A stretch of DNA of 64,000 bases from Qipengyuania nanhaisediminis (GTDB lineage Bacteria; Pseudomonadota; Alphaproteobacteria; Sphingomonadales; Sphingomonadaceae), in assembly GCF_900115585.1 (NCBI RefSeq), contig NZ_FOWZ01000001.1, positions 372,001-436,000 on the forward strand. Reading direction: 5' to 3'. The position numbers and the translations under genes were made by a program. How positions within the stretch are numbered: position 1 is the stretch's first letter; every line of letters starts with the position of its first letter. Positions 41,824-49,919 of the stretch are shown one piece after another. Below the pieces are notes generated by a model. It was not told the DNA's origin and did not search any database. It worked only from the letters and a program-made list of their open reading frames with translations.

Positions 41824-43842
41824 TTAGCCTTCGCGCAGGTCCGGCGGCGTGGCTTCGGCCTTGAGCATCGCAATCGCTTCTTCGAGCGGCATCACCTTCT
41901 GGTGCTGCTGGCCGAGCGTGCGGACAGCGACCATGCCTTCTTCCGCCTCGCGCATGCCCACCACCAGGAGGTGGGGGACCTTGGCGACCGAGTGTTCGCG
42001 GACCTTGTAATTGATCTTCTCGTTACGAAGGTCGCTGTCGACGCGGATGCCCGCCGCCTTGAGCTTGGCGACGGCTTCCTTGGCATAGCCATCGGCGTCC
42101 GAGACGATCGTCGCAACCACCGCCTGCGTTGGGGCGAGCCAGACGGGCAGTCGTCCGGCGAAGTGTTCGATCAGAATGCCGATGAAACGCTCGTACGAAC
42201 CGAAGATCGCGCGGTGCAGCATGACCGGGCGGTGTTTCTCGCCATCTTCGCCGATGAAGCTTGCATCGAGGCGCTCGGGCAGCACGCGGTCGCCCTGGAT
42301 CGTGCCGACCTGCCAGGTGCGGCCGATGGCGTCGGTAAGGTGCCATTCGAGCTTGGGCGCATAGAAAGCGCCTTCGCCGGGGAGCTCTTCCCAGCCGTAT
42401 TCCTCGTTCGCCATGCCCGCTTCGGCCACGGCGTCGCGCAATTCCTGCTCGGCCTTGTCCCAGTCCGCTTCGCTACCGAAGCGCTTTTCCGGGCGCAGGG
42501 CGAGCTTGACGTGATAGGTGAAACCGAAGTCGCGATAGACGCTGTCGGCCAGCTTGCAGAAGGCACGCACTTCCTCGACCACCTGGTCCTCGGTGCAGAA
42601 GATATGCGCATCGTCCTGCGTGAACTGGCGCACGCGCATGAGGCCATGCAGCGCGCCATGCGGTTCGTTGCGGTGGCAGCAGCCCATTTCGCCAAGGCGG
42701 ATGGGCAGTTCGCGATAGGACGTGATGCCCTGCTTGAAGACCAGCACATGGGCCGGGCAGTTCATCGGCTTGATCGCCATCCAGTCGGCATCGGGCGCGA
42801 CCGAGGGGTTCGCCGGACCATCACCCAGCTCGTCCACTTCGGGCACCATGTCGGGCACGGCAAACATGTTCTCGGCATATTTGCCCCAGTGTCCGGACTG
42901 CTCCCACTGGCGCACGTCCATCAGCTGCGGCGTCTTGATTTCCTGGTAGCCCGCACCGTCCATCTTGCGGCGCATGTACGCTTCGAGCTCACGCCAGATC
43001 ATGTAGCCGTTGGGGTGCCAGAAGACGCTGCCGTGCGCCTCTTCCTGCAGGTGGAACAGGTCCATCTCGCGGCCCAGCTTGCGGTGGTCGCGCTTGGCGG
43101 CTTCTTCCAGCCGCGTGAGGTGGGCGTTGAGCTGCTTCTTGTTGAGCCAGCCCGTGCCGTAGATGCGCGTGAGCTGCGGATTGTTCTGGTCGCCGCGCCA
43201 ATAGGCACCGGCAACGCGCGTCAGCTTGAACGCCTGCGGATCGAGCTTGCCGGTCGAGGCAAGGTGCGGTCCGCGGCACATGTCGAGCCAGTCTTCTCCC
43301 GACCAGTAGACCGTCAGTTCCTCGTTTTCGGGAAGTTCCTTGGCCCATTCGGCCTTGAAGACTTCGCCTTCCGCTTCCCACTTGTCGATCAGCTGCTGGC
43401 GGCTCCACACTTCGCGCTTGAGCGGCTTGTCGGCCTTGATGATGCGGCGCATTTCCTCCTCGATCGCGGGGAGGTCGTCCATCGAGAACGGCTCGCGCGT
43501 ATCGGGCGCCTTCACATCGTAATAGAAGCCATCGTCCGTCGCCGGACCGAAGGTGATCTGCGTACCGGGGAAGAGCGACTGCACCGCTTCTGCAAGGACG
43601 TGCGCGAAATCGTGGCGCGCCAGTTCCAGCGCGTCTTCCTCGTCGCGGCTCGTGACCAGCGCCAGTTCCGCATCGCCTTCGAAGGGGCGGTTGATATCGC
43701 GCAGCTCGCCATCGACGCGCGCGGCGATGGCGGCCTTGGCAAGGCCCGGACCGATCGCGGCGGCGACATCGGCAGGCGTGCTGCCGGGTTCCATCTCGCG
43801 CACCGAACCATCGGGCAGGCTGATCTTGAGCAGTTCCGTCAT
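41824..43842 (-). CDS. thrS: Threonine--tRNA ligase
   Basis: The 672-residue class II synthetase has a TGS domain (residues 1-62), a second editing domain with HDFAHVLAEAV and the Cys in DMCRGPHLASTGK, the catalytic core (motif 2 region GEMGCCHRNEPHGALHGLMRVRQF), and an anticodon-binding domain with VWLAPTQAVVATI. All catalytic zinc ligands appear present (for example PMNCPAHV). The 260-base leader upstream encodes a threonine-rich peptide and alternative hairpins, implying regulation by threonyl-tRNA level. Two permease genes follow closely. Confidence 0.97.
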   Translation of the reverse strand: MTELLKISLPDGSVREMEPGSTPADVAAAIGPGLAKAAIAARVDGELRDINRPFEGDAELALVTSRDEEDALELARHDFAHVLAEAVQSLFPGTQITFGPATDDGFYYDVKAPDTREPFSMDDLPAIEEEMRRIIKADKPLKREVWSRQQLIDKWEAEGEVFKAEWAKELPENEELTVYWSGEDWLDMCRGPHLASTGKLDPQAFKLTRVAGAYWRGDQNNPQLTRIYGTGWLNKKQLNAHLTRLEEAAKRDHRKLGREMDLFHLQEEAHGSVFWHPNGYMIWRELEAYMRRKMDGAGYQEIKTPQLMDVRQWEQSGHWGKYAENMFAVPDMVPEVDELGDGPANPSVAPDADWMAIKPMNCPAHVLVFKQGITSYRELPIRLGEMGCCHRNEPHGALHGLMRVRQFTQDDAHIFCTEDQVVEEVRAFCKLADSVYRDFGFTYHVKLALRPEKRFGSEADWDKAEQELRDAVAEAGMANEEYGWEELPGEGAFYAPKLEWHLTDAIGRTWQVGTIQGDRVLPERLDASFIGEDGEKHRPVMLHRAIFGSYERFIGILIEHFAGRLPVWLAPTQAVVATIVSDADGYAKEAVAKLKAAGIRVDSDLRNEKINYKVREHSVAKVPHLLVVGMREAEEGMVAVRTLGQQHQKVMPLEEAIAMLKAEATPPDLREG

Positions 43843-43928
43843 TCTATCCGTCCGTTATCCTGGCGCGGCCTCCCGTGACCGGCCTCGGTATGTCGAGGCC
43901 CATGGCACAGCTAGGCGCGCGCTTGAAG

Positions 43929-44031
43929 CGGCGTTTGTGAGAAATTCGATTTCGGGAGGAAACGCCGACCGCCCGAAACCGGGCGGCGGAGCGCTACGTC
44001 AGGACGCGCGCACCCGCCCCCGGCCGCCCGG
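43929..44031 (-). promoter_or_regulatory. Candidate thrS attenuator with alternative hairpins
   Basis: On the minus strand segment 1 (44031-44024, CCGGGCGG) pairs perfectly with segment 2 (43986-43979, CCGCCCGG). Segment 2 pairs equally well with segment 3 (43975-43969, CGGGCGG) to give a compact hairpin with a four-base loop. A further 8-bp pairing (43967-43960 with 43936-43929, CGGCGTTT and AAACGCCG) encloses a small inner stem at 43953-43941. Pairings 1:2 and 2:3 exclude each other. The hairpin lacks a clear T-run, so Rho or translation effects may complete the switch. Confidence 0.6.
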
Positions 44032-44070
44032 GGTGGTGGTGGTGGTTGTCGTGATGCGCTGATGCGTCAT
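43999..44070 (-). CDS. thrS leader peptide (23 aa, seven consecutive Thr codons)
   Basis: The ORF starts MTHQRI, continues with seven threonine codons (ACG ACA ACC ACC ACC ACC ACC) and ends PGGRGRVRAS before TGA. It recalls the Thr/Ile-rich leader of the enterobacterial thr operon, but sits upstream of thrS. Its stop codon lies 13 bases before hairpin segment 2. A ribosome stalled at the first Thr codons would leave segment 1 free, while one at the stop codon would cover it. A predicted promoter places the transcription start at or one base before the ATG, so the peptide may be leaderless. This explains the lack of a ribosome-binding site. Confidence 0.7.
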   Translation of the reverse strand: MTHQRITTTTTTTPGGRGRVRAS

Positions 44071-44077
44071 GCGCCAG

Positions 44078-44106
44078 GAGATAGCGACGACAGGTTAAAA
44101 TCTCAA
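44078..44106 (-). promoter_or_regulatory. Predicted promoter of the thrS leader
   Basis: Minus-strand TTGAGA (44106-44101) and TATCTC (44083-44078) are separated by 17 bases. The -35 element overlaps the stop codon of the upstream phosphatase gene. The expected start point is about position 44071-44070, where the leader ATG begins. Confidence 0.45.
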
Positions 44107-45767
44107 CCGAGATCGAGCGCGCGCGCTCCGGCAAGGGTTGAGAGGCGCTTCGTCGCGACGACTTCGGCCCCCTTCTCACGCACCGAGGACAGGAAGCGAT
44201 ATTCGCTCGTCGCACGCGTCGGCGTGAGTTCGACCGCCATGTAACCGCGGCGCGAGGCGTCCATCCATTTAAGCTCGGGATTGCGGGCGACCATGGCCGC
44301 GCTGACATCGCCGGGCGCCAATTGCGGCAAGTATCCCTCGAAGCCGGGCGAGGTGACCGACTGGCCGCCGAATTCGACGCCGACCTTCTCGCCCTCGTGG
44401 GCAAGGTCGAAAGCCCATGCGTTGTGGGTATCGCCCGCGAGGCTGACGAGATTTGCGTCCGCCGCAAGAGCCGCTTCGTAAAGACGGGCGCGGGCTGCGG
44501 GATAGCCGTCCCAAGCATCCATGTTGAGCGGCAGACCGGCGCGCGAGGCGATGGCGCCTGCGACCACGCGGCGCATGATGTAGTCTGGCAGTCCTTGCGG
44601 CAGGGCGTCGGTTAGCGAGGTGGCGGAGGCGGTCTTGCCCATCAGGACCTGCTGGACGAGCACCTGCCACGTCTTGCCGCCCTTGGCCGAGCGCATGAGA
44701 CCATTGCCGAGCCAGGCCTGCTGTGCGGCGCCGAGCACTTCGCGCGTGGGGTCGCGATAGCTCTCCTCCCGGAATGCGGTGAGGGCAGCGATGCCCTGTT
44801 CGGGAGAAGCCATTCCGCGCAGCAGCGTGCCGTAATCGAATTGCTGTGCGCGCGCCGACAGGCGGGTCTCCAGGCGGAACAGGGTCGCGAGATCGCCGAT
44901 CTCGTATTCGGCCCAGGGTTCATCCGAGACGGGCATCCATTCGCGATAGGCTTTCATGGCAGCGGCTTTGCGCACGCTCCATTCGCCTTCGGTCTCGCCC
45001 TGGTGGTTCTGCGCACCGCCTTCCCAGCTGTCGTTTGCGCTCTCGTGGTCGTCCCAGCCGGCGATCATCGGATAGATCTGGTGGATGCGGCGCAGGTCCG
45101 GATCGCTGCGATACTGGGCATAGCGCGCGCGGTATTGCGCAAGGGCCACCGTTTCGGATTGCGGATCGAGCGGAGCGCGGGTGCCGAGCCACTCGCTCTC
45201 CGAGGGGTAGGTGCCCTGGCCGTATTCGTAGAAATAGTCGCCTAGGTGCAGCGTGCAGTCGAACTCGTTCGCCGCGGCTGCGTGCGCGTAGGCGTTGAAC
45301 CAGCCGAAGCCTATGTTGGAGCAGGAGAAGACCGCCATCTTCCAGCGCGCGGTCGGTCCTTCAGGAAGGGTGCGCGTGCGACCGATATCGGAGTGGCTGC
45401 CGTCGGGCGCAGTGAAACGGAAGTAATACCAGCGACCCGGCGCGAGCCCGTCGGCCCACGGCTTGGCGCATCCGTCATTGGCGGGGCTCGCCGTGACGGA
45501 GCCCGATGCAATCGGGGAAGCGAAGGAAGCCGTCTCGCTCATCTCCCAGGTCAGCGGGACGTCCTGATCGGCTGCGTAACGCGTCCACAAAAGGACGCGC
45601 GAGGACCCCGGCTCTCCGCTGGCCACACCATGCGTGAAGCCGCGCGCGCCGCCGGCGGAAGACAGGGGCGCCGCAGCGAGACCTGCACCCAGCACCCCGC
45701 CCTTGAGCAATTGCCTGCGATCGAGCGGCAGGATCGGCGCAGTTACGGGCGGTTCGGTCTTTATCAT
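44103..45767 (-). CDS. phoD: Alkaline phosphatase D family protein (PhoD type), Tat-exported
   Basis: This 554-residue phosphodiesterase/phosphatase starts with a Tat-type signal (LDRRQLLKGG, hydrophobic stretch, SSAGG). The metallophosphoesterase domain follows with GVASGEP, FSCSN, LHLGDYFYEYG, GWDDHESAND and SLAGDTHNAW, which hold the Fe/Ca ligands. It acts in the periplasm to release phosphate from organic esters. The ATG at 45767 has GGAGG and AGGA elements upstream; a 43-residue extension is not supported. No Pho box could be identified confidently. Confidence 0.93.
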   Translation of the reverse strand: MIKTEPPVTAPILPLDRRQLLKGGVLGAGLAAAPLSSAGGARGFTHGVASGEPGSSRVLLWTRYAADQDVPLTWEMSETASFASPIASGSVTASPANDGCAKPWADGLAPGRWYYFRFTAPDGSHSDIGRTRTLPEGPTARWKMAVFSCSNIGFGWFNAYAHAAAANEFDCTLHLGDYFYEYGQGTYPSESEWLGTRAPLDPQSETVALAQYRARYAQYRSDPDLRRIHQIYPMIAGWDDHESANDSWEGGAQNHQGETEGEWSVRKAAAMKAYREWMPVSDEPWAEYEIGDLATLFRLETRLSARAQQFDYGTLLRGMASPEQGIAALTAFREESYRDPTREVLGAAQQAWLGNGLMRSAKGGKTWQVLVQQVLMGKTASATSLTDALPQGLPDYIMRRVVAGAIASRAGLPLNMDAWDGYPAARARLYEAALAADANLVSLAGDTHNAWAFDLAHEGEKVGVEFGGQSVTSPGFEGYLPQLAPGDVSAAMVARNPELKWMDASRRGYMAVELTPTRATSEYRFLSSVREKGAEVVATKRLSTLAGARALDLG

Positions 45768-45858
45768 CGAATAGGTCCTCTCTCCTCCTTCCATGACTGC
45801 GCCGGATGGCAGGCAGATGACAAGTAGAAAGAGGTGATGGAAAGGACAGTCGCCAACT

Positions 45859-45876
45859 TGTAAAGCAACCTTGACT
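45859..45876 (+). promoter_or_regulatory. Imperfect inverted repeat overlapping a -35-like element
   Basis: TGTAAAG and CTTGACT (five of seven complementary) are separated by CAAC. The right half contains TTGACT, a plausible -35 sequence for the small-membrane-protein/HTH operon. This could be the operator of the HTH protein encoded at the end of the operon. Confidence 0.35.
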
Positions 45877-45928
45877 CTAATGCCTCGACATGACAAACAC
45901 CCTTTACACCAAGAAAAGGATGCTTGTC

Positions 45929-46114
45929 ATGAAATCGCTACCTCCTCCCGTTTTGCTAGCCTTATCCATGTTGGGCGTCGCCTTGCTGGGGAATGCTGGC
46001 GTGCTGCCGGGCACGGTCGCACAGCTCGCCCCCTTCCTGCTGCTCGTCCTCTTCGCCCCGGTCTGGCTGGGCGACGATCGTCCCTGCAGGTTTTCGAGAG
46101 GAACGGCCCGATGA
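45929..46114 (+). CDS. Small membrane protein, first gene of an HTH module
   Basis: This 61-residue protein has two hydrophobic helices (PPVLLALSMLGVALLGNAGV and LAPFLLLVLFAPVWLG). The ATG at 45929 is preferred because AAAAGG lies seven bases before it; in-frame ATGs at 45890 and 45920 would lengthen the N-terminus. The stop overlaps the next gene (ATGA). No family is recognised. Confidence 0.65.
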   Translation: MKSLPPPVLLALSMLGVALLGNAGVLPGTVAQLAPFLLLVLFAPVWLGDDRPCRFSRGTAR

Positions 46115-46689
46115 CTGCTCGAACGCACATCAGGGGGCGCCCCGGACTGTGGGTCGGCCTGTTCTTCGCCAGCGCGGGCGTCATCATCGCGCTGCGCCTT
46201 AGCGGAGCTATCGAAGAGCCCGTGGGCTTCATCCTGCTCGCACTGTCGATGGGCCTGATGATCCCGTTCAACAAGGCAATGAAGAACAGTGCCTGCACCT
46301 ACAGCGAGGCCATGGACGTCTACAACCGGCGCATGATGGTGTGCAGCATTGGCTATGTCCTGGGCCTTGGGATCGCCATTGTCTTGTGGCGCAATTACGA
46401 ACTGGCCGACTGGACGGTCTTCGCGCTCACCTTGCTCCCGATCCTGCCGACCTTCGGGATGATCTGGGCGATGGCACGATACCTTAAGGAAGAGAGCGAC
46501 GAATACCTGCGTCACAAGTCCATGATGGCATCGCTGGCAGCGCTCGGCTTCGTGCTGGCGCTCGGTATCTTCTGGGGCTTCCTCGAGATGTTCGGCCTCG
46601 TCCCGCATATCTGGGCGTGGTGGGTCCTCCCCGCCTGGGCCATCGGACTTGCCGGGGCGCAGCTGTGGCAGAAGGTCAGGGGCGCATGA
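46111..46689 (+). CDS. Multi-pass membrane protein of an HTH module, unknown function
   Basis: This 192-residue protein has about six transmembrane helices, for example LWVGLFFASAGVIIALRL, VGFILLALSMGLMIPF and SIGYVLGLGIAIVLW. It has a charged loop KEESDEYLRHKSMM. It overlaps the preceding small gene and the following HTH gene, each as ATGA, so all three are co-translated. Membrane proteins coupled to YozG-type HTH regulators are common, but their ligand or function has not been established to my knowledge. Confidence 0.8.
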   Translation: MTARTHIRGRPGLWVGLFFASAGVIIALRLSGAIEEPVGFILLALSMGLMIPFNKAMKNSACTYSEAMDVYNRRMMVCSIGYVLGLGIAIVLWRNYELADWTVFALTLLPILPTFGMIWAMARYLKEESDEYLRHKSMMASLAALGFVLALGIFWGFLEMFGLVPHIWAWWVLPAWAIGLAGAQLWQKVRGA

Positions 46690-46877
46690 AGAACCGCCTC
46701 AAGGTGCTGCGCGCAGAGCGCGACTGGAGCCAGCAGGACCTTGCCGACCGGCTCGAAGTCAGCCGCCAGTCGGTCAACGCCATCGAAACAGGGCGTTACG
46801 ACCCGTCGCTGCCGCTGGCATTCAAAATTGCCGATGTATTCGGGACACAAATCGAAGATATATTCCAGCGCGACTGA
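46686..46877 (+). CDS. Short XRE-type helix-turn-helix regulator
   Basis: The 63-residue protein is essentially one HTH domain (KNRLKVLRAERDWSQQDLADR…VSRQSVNAIETGRYDP…FGTQIEDIF), typical of the YozG/HTH_3 mini-regulators that often repress or activate their own operon. It is translationally coupled to the membrane protein upstream. A candidate operator lies at 45859-45876. Confidence 0.92.
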   Translation: MKNRLKVLRAERDWSQQDLADRLEVSRQSVNAIETGRYDPSLPLAFKIADVFGTQIEDIFQRD

Positions 46878-46970
46878 CCCTTTGCCTTGACTTGCGGGCC
46901 CCTGCTTTGAAAAACCGGACACGGACGGGTTTTCGATTACAATTTTTACAAGCGGGGGGTCGCTCACAAT

Positions 46971-48056
46971 ATGGAACAGGCACCGATCGAGGCGGAAAGC
47001 GCCTTCGGTTTCGACGGCAATTGGCAGGACTTCGCAAAAATCGCGTTCCCGAACCTGTTGCTGACTATCGTTACGCTGGGAATTTACCGCTTCTGGGCGA
47101 CCACGCGAGAGCGGCAATACCTTTGGGCGCATAGCCGCTTCGTGGACGAGCGTCTCGAATGGACCGGCACCGGCAAGGAACTGTTCGTCGGCTTCGTGCT
47201 GGTTTTCATCCTCTTCATTCTCCCGCTTTCGCTGTTCAGCTTCGTCCAGCAGGGCCTGATCGCCCGCGGGTACGAAGTGGTGGCGATGGTTTTGACCTTC
47301 GTAATCTTCTTCGGCTTCTTCTATCTCACCGGCGTCGCGAGATTCCGCGCGCTGCGGTATCGCCTGTCGCGCACGCGCTGGCGCGGCATCCGCGGGGGCA
47401 GCAACCATCAGGGCTTCCGTTATGGCTTGTCCTATATGTGGAAGACGATTGTCGGCTACATCCCGCTCGGCCTGCTCGTGCCATGGTCGATGACCAGCCT
47501 GTGGAACGAGCGCATGCGCAAGATGAGCTTCGGCCCGCACGAGTTCGATGCCCATGCCGACAGCTCCAACGTCTTCGCGCGCTACCTCCTCTTCTATCTC
47601 GCCCCGATCATCTTTTTCATCGGCGGGATCGCGGCGGGCGCGATGGGAATGATCGCCGGACAGAGCCTTGGCGGCGACCAGGGAGCCGGCATCGGCATGG
47701 TCGGCGCGGTGGTATTCCTGGTCCTGTTCTTCTACCTCGGCCTCGGCCTGATCGCCGTGGCGTTCTTCGCGAAATTCTATCGTGAAGTCGTCGGCAGCAC
47801 GACCTGGGGCAACCTCAATTTCAGCTTCGAAGCGTCCACCATGGACTGGGTCAAGCTGCTGATCGTGGATGCGCTGCTGGTGGTCTTCACCGCCGGCATC
47901 GGCTTCATCTTCCTGAGCTATCGCCACTGGAAGTTCTTCATGGTGCACCTTGAAGCCAATGGCGAAATCCTGCTCGACGAACTCACCCAGTCGACCACGA
48001 CCACCGCCAAGCACGGCGAGGGACTGCTGGACGCGTTCGACATAGGCGCGATCTGA
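46971..48056 (+). CDS. DUF898 (YjgN-like) membrane protein
   Basis: This 361-residue protein has about eight hydrophobic helices and the DUF898 signature TLGIYRFWATTRERQYLWAH near the N-terminus. It is repeated in form near the C-terminus (TAGIGFIFLSYRHWKFFMVH). Function is unknown. It is directly followed, after one base, by an M48 peptidase gene, a conserved partnership in proteobacteria that suggests joint action at the inner membrane. Confidence 0.92.
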   Translation: MEQAPIEAESAFGFDGNWQDFAKIAFPNLLLTIVTLGIYRFWATTRERQYLWAHSRFVDERLEWTGTGKELFVGFVLVFILFILPLSLFSFVQQGLIARGYEVVAMVLTFVIFFGFFYLTGVARFRALRYRLSRTRWRGIRGGSNHQGFRYGLSYMWKTIVGYIPLGLLVPWSMTSLWNERMRKMSFGPHEFDAHADSSNVFARYLLFYLAPIIFFIGGIAAGAMGMIAGQSLGGDQGAGIGMVGAVVFLVLFFYLGLGLIAVAFFAKFYREVVGSTTWGNLNFSFEASTMDWVKLLIVDALLVVFTAGIGFIFLSYRHWKFFMVHLEANGEILLDELTQSTTTTAKHGEGLLDAFDIGAI

Positions 48057-48057
48057 C

Positions 48058-49131
48058 ATGACCGACGCGTCCTTTCGCACTCCGGCACAATGGTATGACG
48101 GCCACAACGCCATCCGCCACGAGGGCGAAGCCATATGGAGCGAGGAGGACACGCTCCTCCTCGCCGGCGCGACTGGCACGATGGAAGTCCCCTTCGCCGA
48201 TCTCGAATGGGGCGAAAATCGCGGCGGGGAGAATGTCTACCGTCGCCAGAGCGAACCCGACTTCCGCCTCATGGTACCGGAGGATCTGCCTCCCGGTCTC
48301 GCCTCGCGGTTGCCTGCGAAGGCGACCTATGGCGCTTGGGTCGACAATCTCGGCCTGCCCAAGGCGGCCGCCCTGTTCGCAATCGTCAGCGCCGCTGCCG
48401 TAACCTTGTTCATGACCGCTCCCGAATGGCTGGGCCCGCGCGTTCCCGAAAGCTGGGAGCGGCAAATGGGCGATGCGATGATCGGCGATTTCGGTGGACG
48501 CCTGTGCAGCACGCCGGATGGCGATGCAGCCATGGCGAAACTGCTCGACGCGGTCGATCCGGAACGCGAGCAGGTGCGCGCCAATGTGGCGAACATCGAC
48601 ATGGTCAACGCCGTCGCATTGCCCGGCGGACGGGTCCTCCTGTTCGATGGACTGGTGCAGGATGCCGAAACACCCGAGGAGCTTGCAGGCGTGCTCGGGC
48701 ACGAAGTCGGCCACGTCCGCGAACGCCACGTCATGACCGCGCTGCTCAGGCAGTTCGGCCTGTCCATCCTGCTTGCCGGTGCAGACAGCGGTTTCGGTGA
48801 CACGCTCTTCGGCGTCGCCCAGATGGGGTATTCGCGCGACGCGGAGCGCGAGGCGGACGCCTATTCGAGAGCCCGCATGGCCGAAAGCAATGTCTCCCCG
48901 CTAGGCGCGGCAAAGTTCTTCGAACGGCTCGGCGGCGATCATGAAGAAGGCGAGAGCCTGGGGATTTCCGGATGGATCGCCAGCCACCCCGCTCCGGGAG
49001 AAAGGGCGCGCGCCTATCGCGAAGCGGCCAAGGGGAAGACCTTCGCCCCCGTGCTCACAGCGGCGGAATTCGAAGCCATCAAGTCGATGTGCGAACAGGA
49101 CCCCGACGTCGAAGAGTTCGAATTCTTCTAG
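48058..49131 (+). CDS. M48 family metallopeptidase, membrane-anchored
   Basis: The 357-residue protein has an N-terminal domain of about 95 residues, one transmembrane segment (AAALFAIVSAAAVTLFM) and an M48 catalytic domain. The domain carries HEVGHVRERH and the third zinc ligand in EREADAYS. It is similar in style to BepA/LoiP quality-control proteases. It is coupled to the DUF898 gene. No signal peptide is present, so the catalytic part probably faces the periplasm after the single span. Confidence 0.93.
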   Translation: MTDASFRTPAQWYDGHNAIRHEGEAIWSEEDTLLLAGATGTMEVPFADLEWGENRGGENVYRRQSEPDFRLMVPEDLPPGLASRLPAKATYGAWVDNLGLPKAAALFAIVSAAAVTLFMTAPEWLGPRVPESWERQMGDAMIGDFGGRLCSTPDGDAAMAKLLDAVDPEREQVRANVANIDMVNAVALPGGRVLLFDGLVQDAETPEELAGVLGHEVGHVRERHVMTALLRQFGLSILLAGADSGFGDTLFGVAQMGYSRDAEREADAYSRARMAESNVSPLGAAKFFERLGGDHEEGESLGISGWIASHPAPGERARAYREAAKGKTFAPVLTAAEFEAIKSMCEQDPDVEEFEFF

Positions 49132-49169
49132 GCTTGTAATGCCGCGCGCACGGGCCGACATCGTGACGC

Positions 49170-49919
49170 ATGAACGATATCCAGTTTCATGCCATGCCGG
49201 ACGGACGCCGGATCGCATTCCGCCACACGCCGGGTAACGGCCCCACGCTGGTATTCCTGCCGGGCTACATGTCGGACATGGACGGCGGCAAGGCGACGGC
49301 GCTCTATGAATGGGCGAAAGCGCGCGGCCATGGCTGCCTGCTGCTCGATTACTCGGGCTGCGGCCGCAGCGACGGCGATTTCGCAGATGGCACGCTGTCC
49401 AGATGGCGCGACGAAGTGGTCGCCCTGATCGAAGCCCGGGTGCAGGACCGGTTCATCGTGATCGGATCGTCCATGGGCGGCTGGCTCATGCTCCTCGTCG
49501 GTCTCGCGCTCGAGGAACGCCTTGCAGGTATCGTCGGCATCGCCTCCGCACCCGATTTCACCGACTGGGGCAGGGACGCGGCCGAGAAGGCGAGGCTGCA
49601 GGCGGGCGAAACCGTCTTCGACGAAAACCCCTATGGCCCCGAGCCGACACCGATGCACAGCGCTTTCTGGGCCGACGGGCAGGCACAGCGCCAGCTGACA
49701 GGGACCATCGCGATCGATGCGCCGGTGCGCCTGCTTCACGGCCAGCGCGATGCCGACGTGCCGTGGGAAATCAGCGCACGGCTCGCCGAGGCGCTACGTT
49801 CGGACGATGTTCAAGTCACTTACATCAAGGACGGCGACCACCGCTTGTCGCGGCCGCAGGATATCGCCTTGCTGCTGCGCACGATTGGCGGACTAATCGA
49901 CGATCTGGAAGCCGAATGA
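49170..49919 (+). CDS. Alpha/beta hydrolase (ABHD10-like)
   Basis: The 249-residue hydrolase has the nucleophile elbow GSSMGGW, the acid region GQRDADVPW and the catalytic His in DGDHRLSRP. Early residues LVFLPGYMSDMDGGKA and LDYSGCGRSDGDF resemble the mitochondrial ABHD10 thioesterase/esterase group. It is a cytoplasmic esterase or thioesterase; the substrate is not known. The stop overlaps the TPR gene (ATGA). Confidence 0.92.
   Translation: MNDIQFHAMPDGRRIAFRHTPGNGPTLVFLPGYMSDMDGGKATALYEWAKARGHGCLLLDYSGCGRSDGDFADGTLSRWRDEVVALIEARVQDRFIVIGSSMGGWLMLLVGLALEERLAGIVGIASAPDFTDWGRDAAEKARLQAGETVFDENPYGPEPTPMHSAFWADGQAQRQLTGTIAIDAPVRLLHGQRDADVPWEISARLAEALRSDDVQVTYIKDGDHRLSRPQDIALLLRTIGGLIDDLEAE

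Noticed and set aside
41428-43878. 816-codon plus-strand frame
   Set aside because: Antisense to thrS and the TauE gene; no protein features.
44031-44048. GGT triplet repeat as a simple microsatellite
   Set aside because: On the opposite strand it reads as Thr codons in an ORF with proper start and stop immediately before thrS, so a chance repeat is less likely, though not excluded.
43999-44110. T-box riboswitch for thrS
   Set aside because: No T-box sequence or specifier-loop architecture; the Thr-codon ORF is a better explanation.
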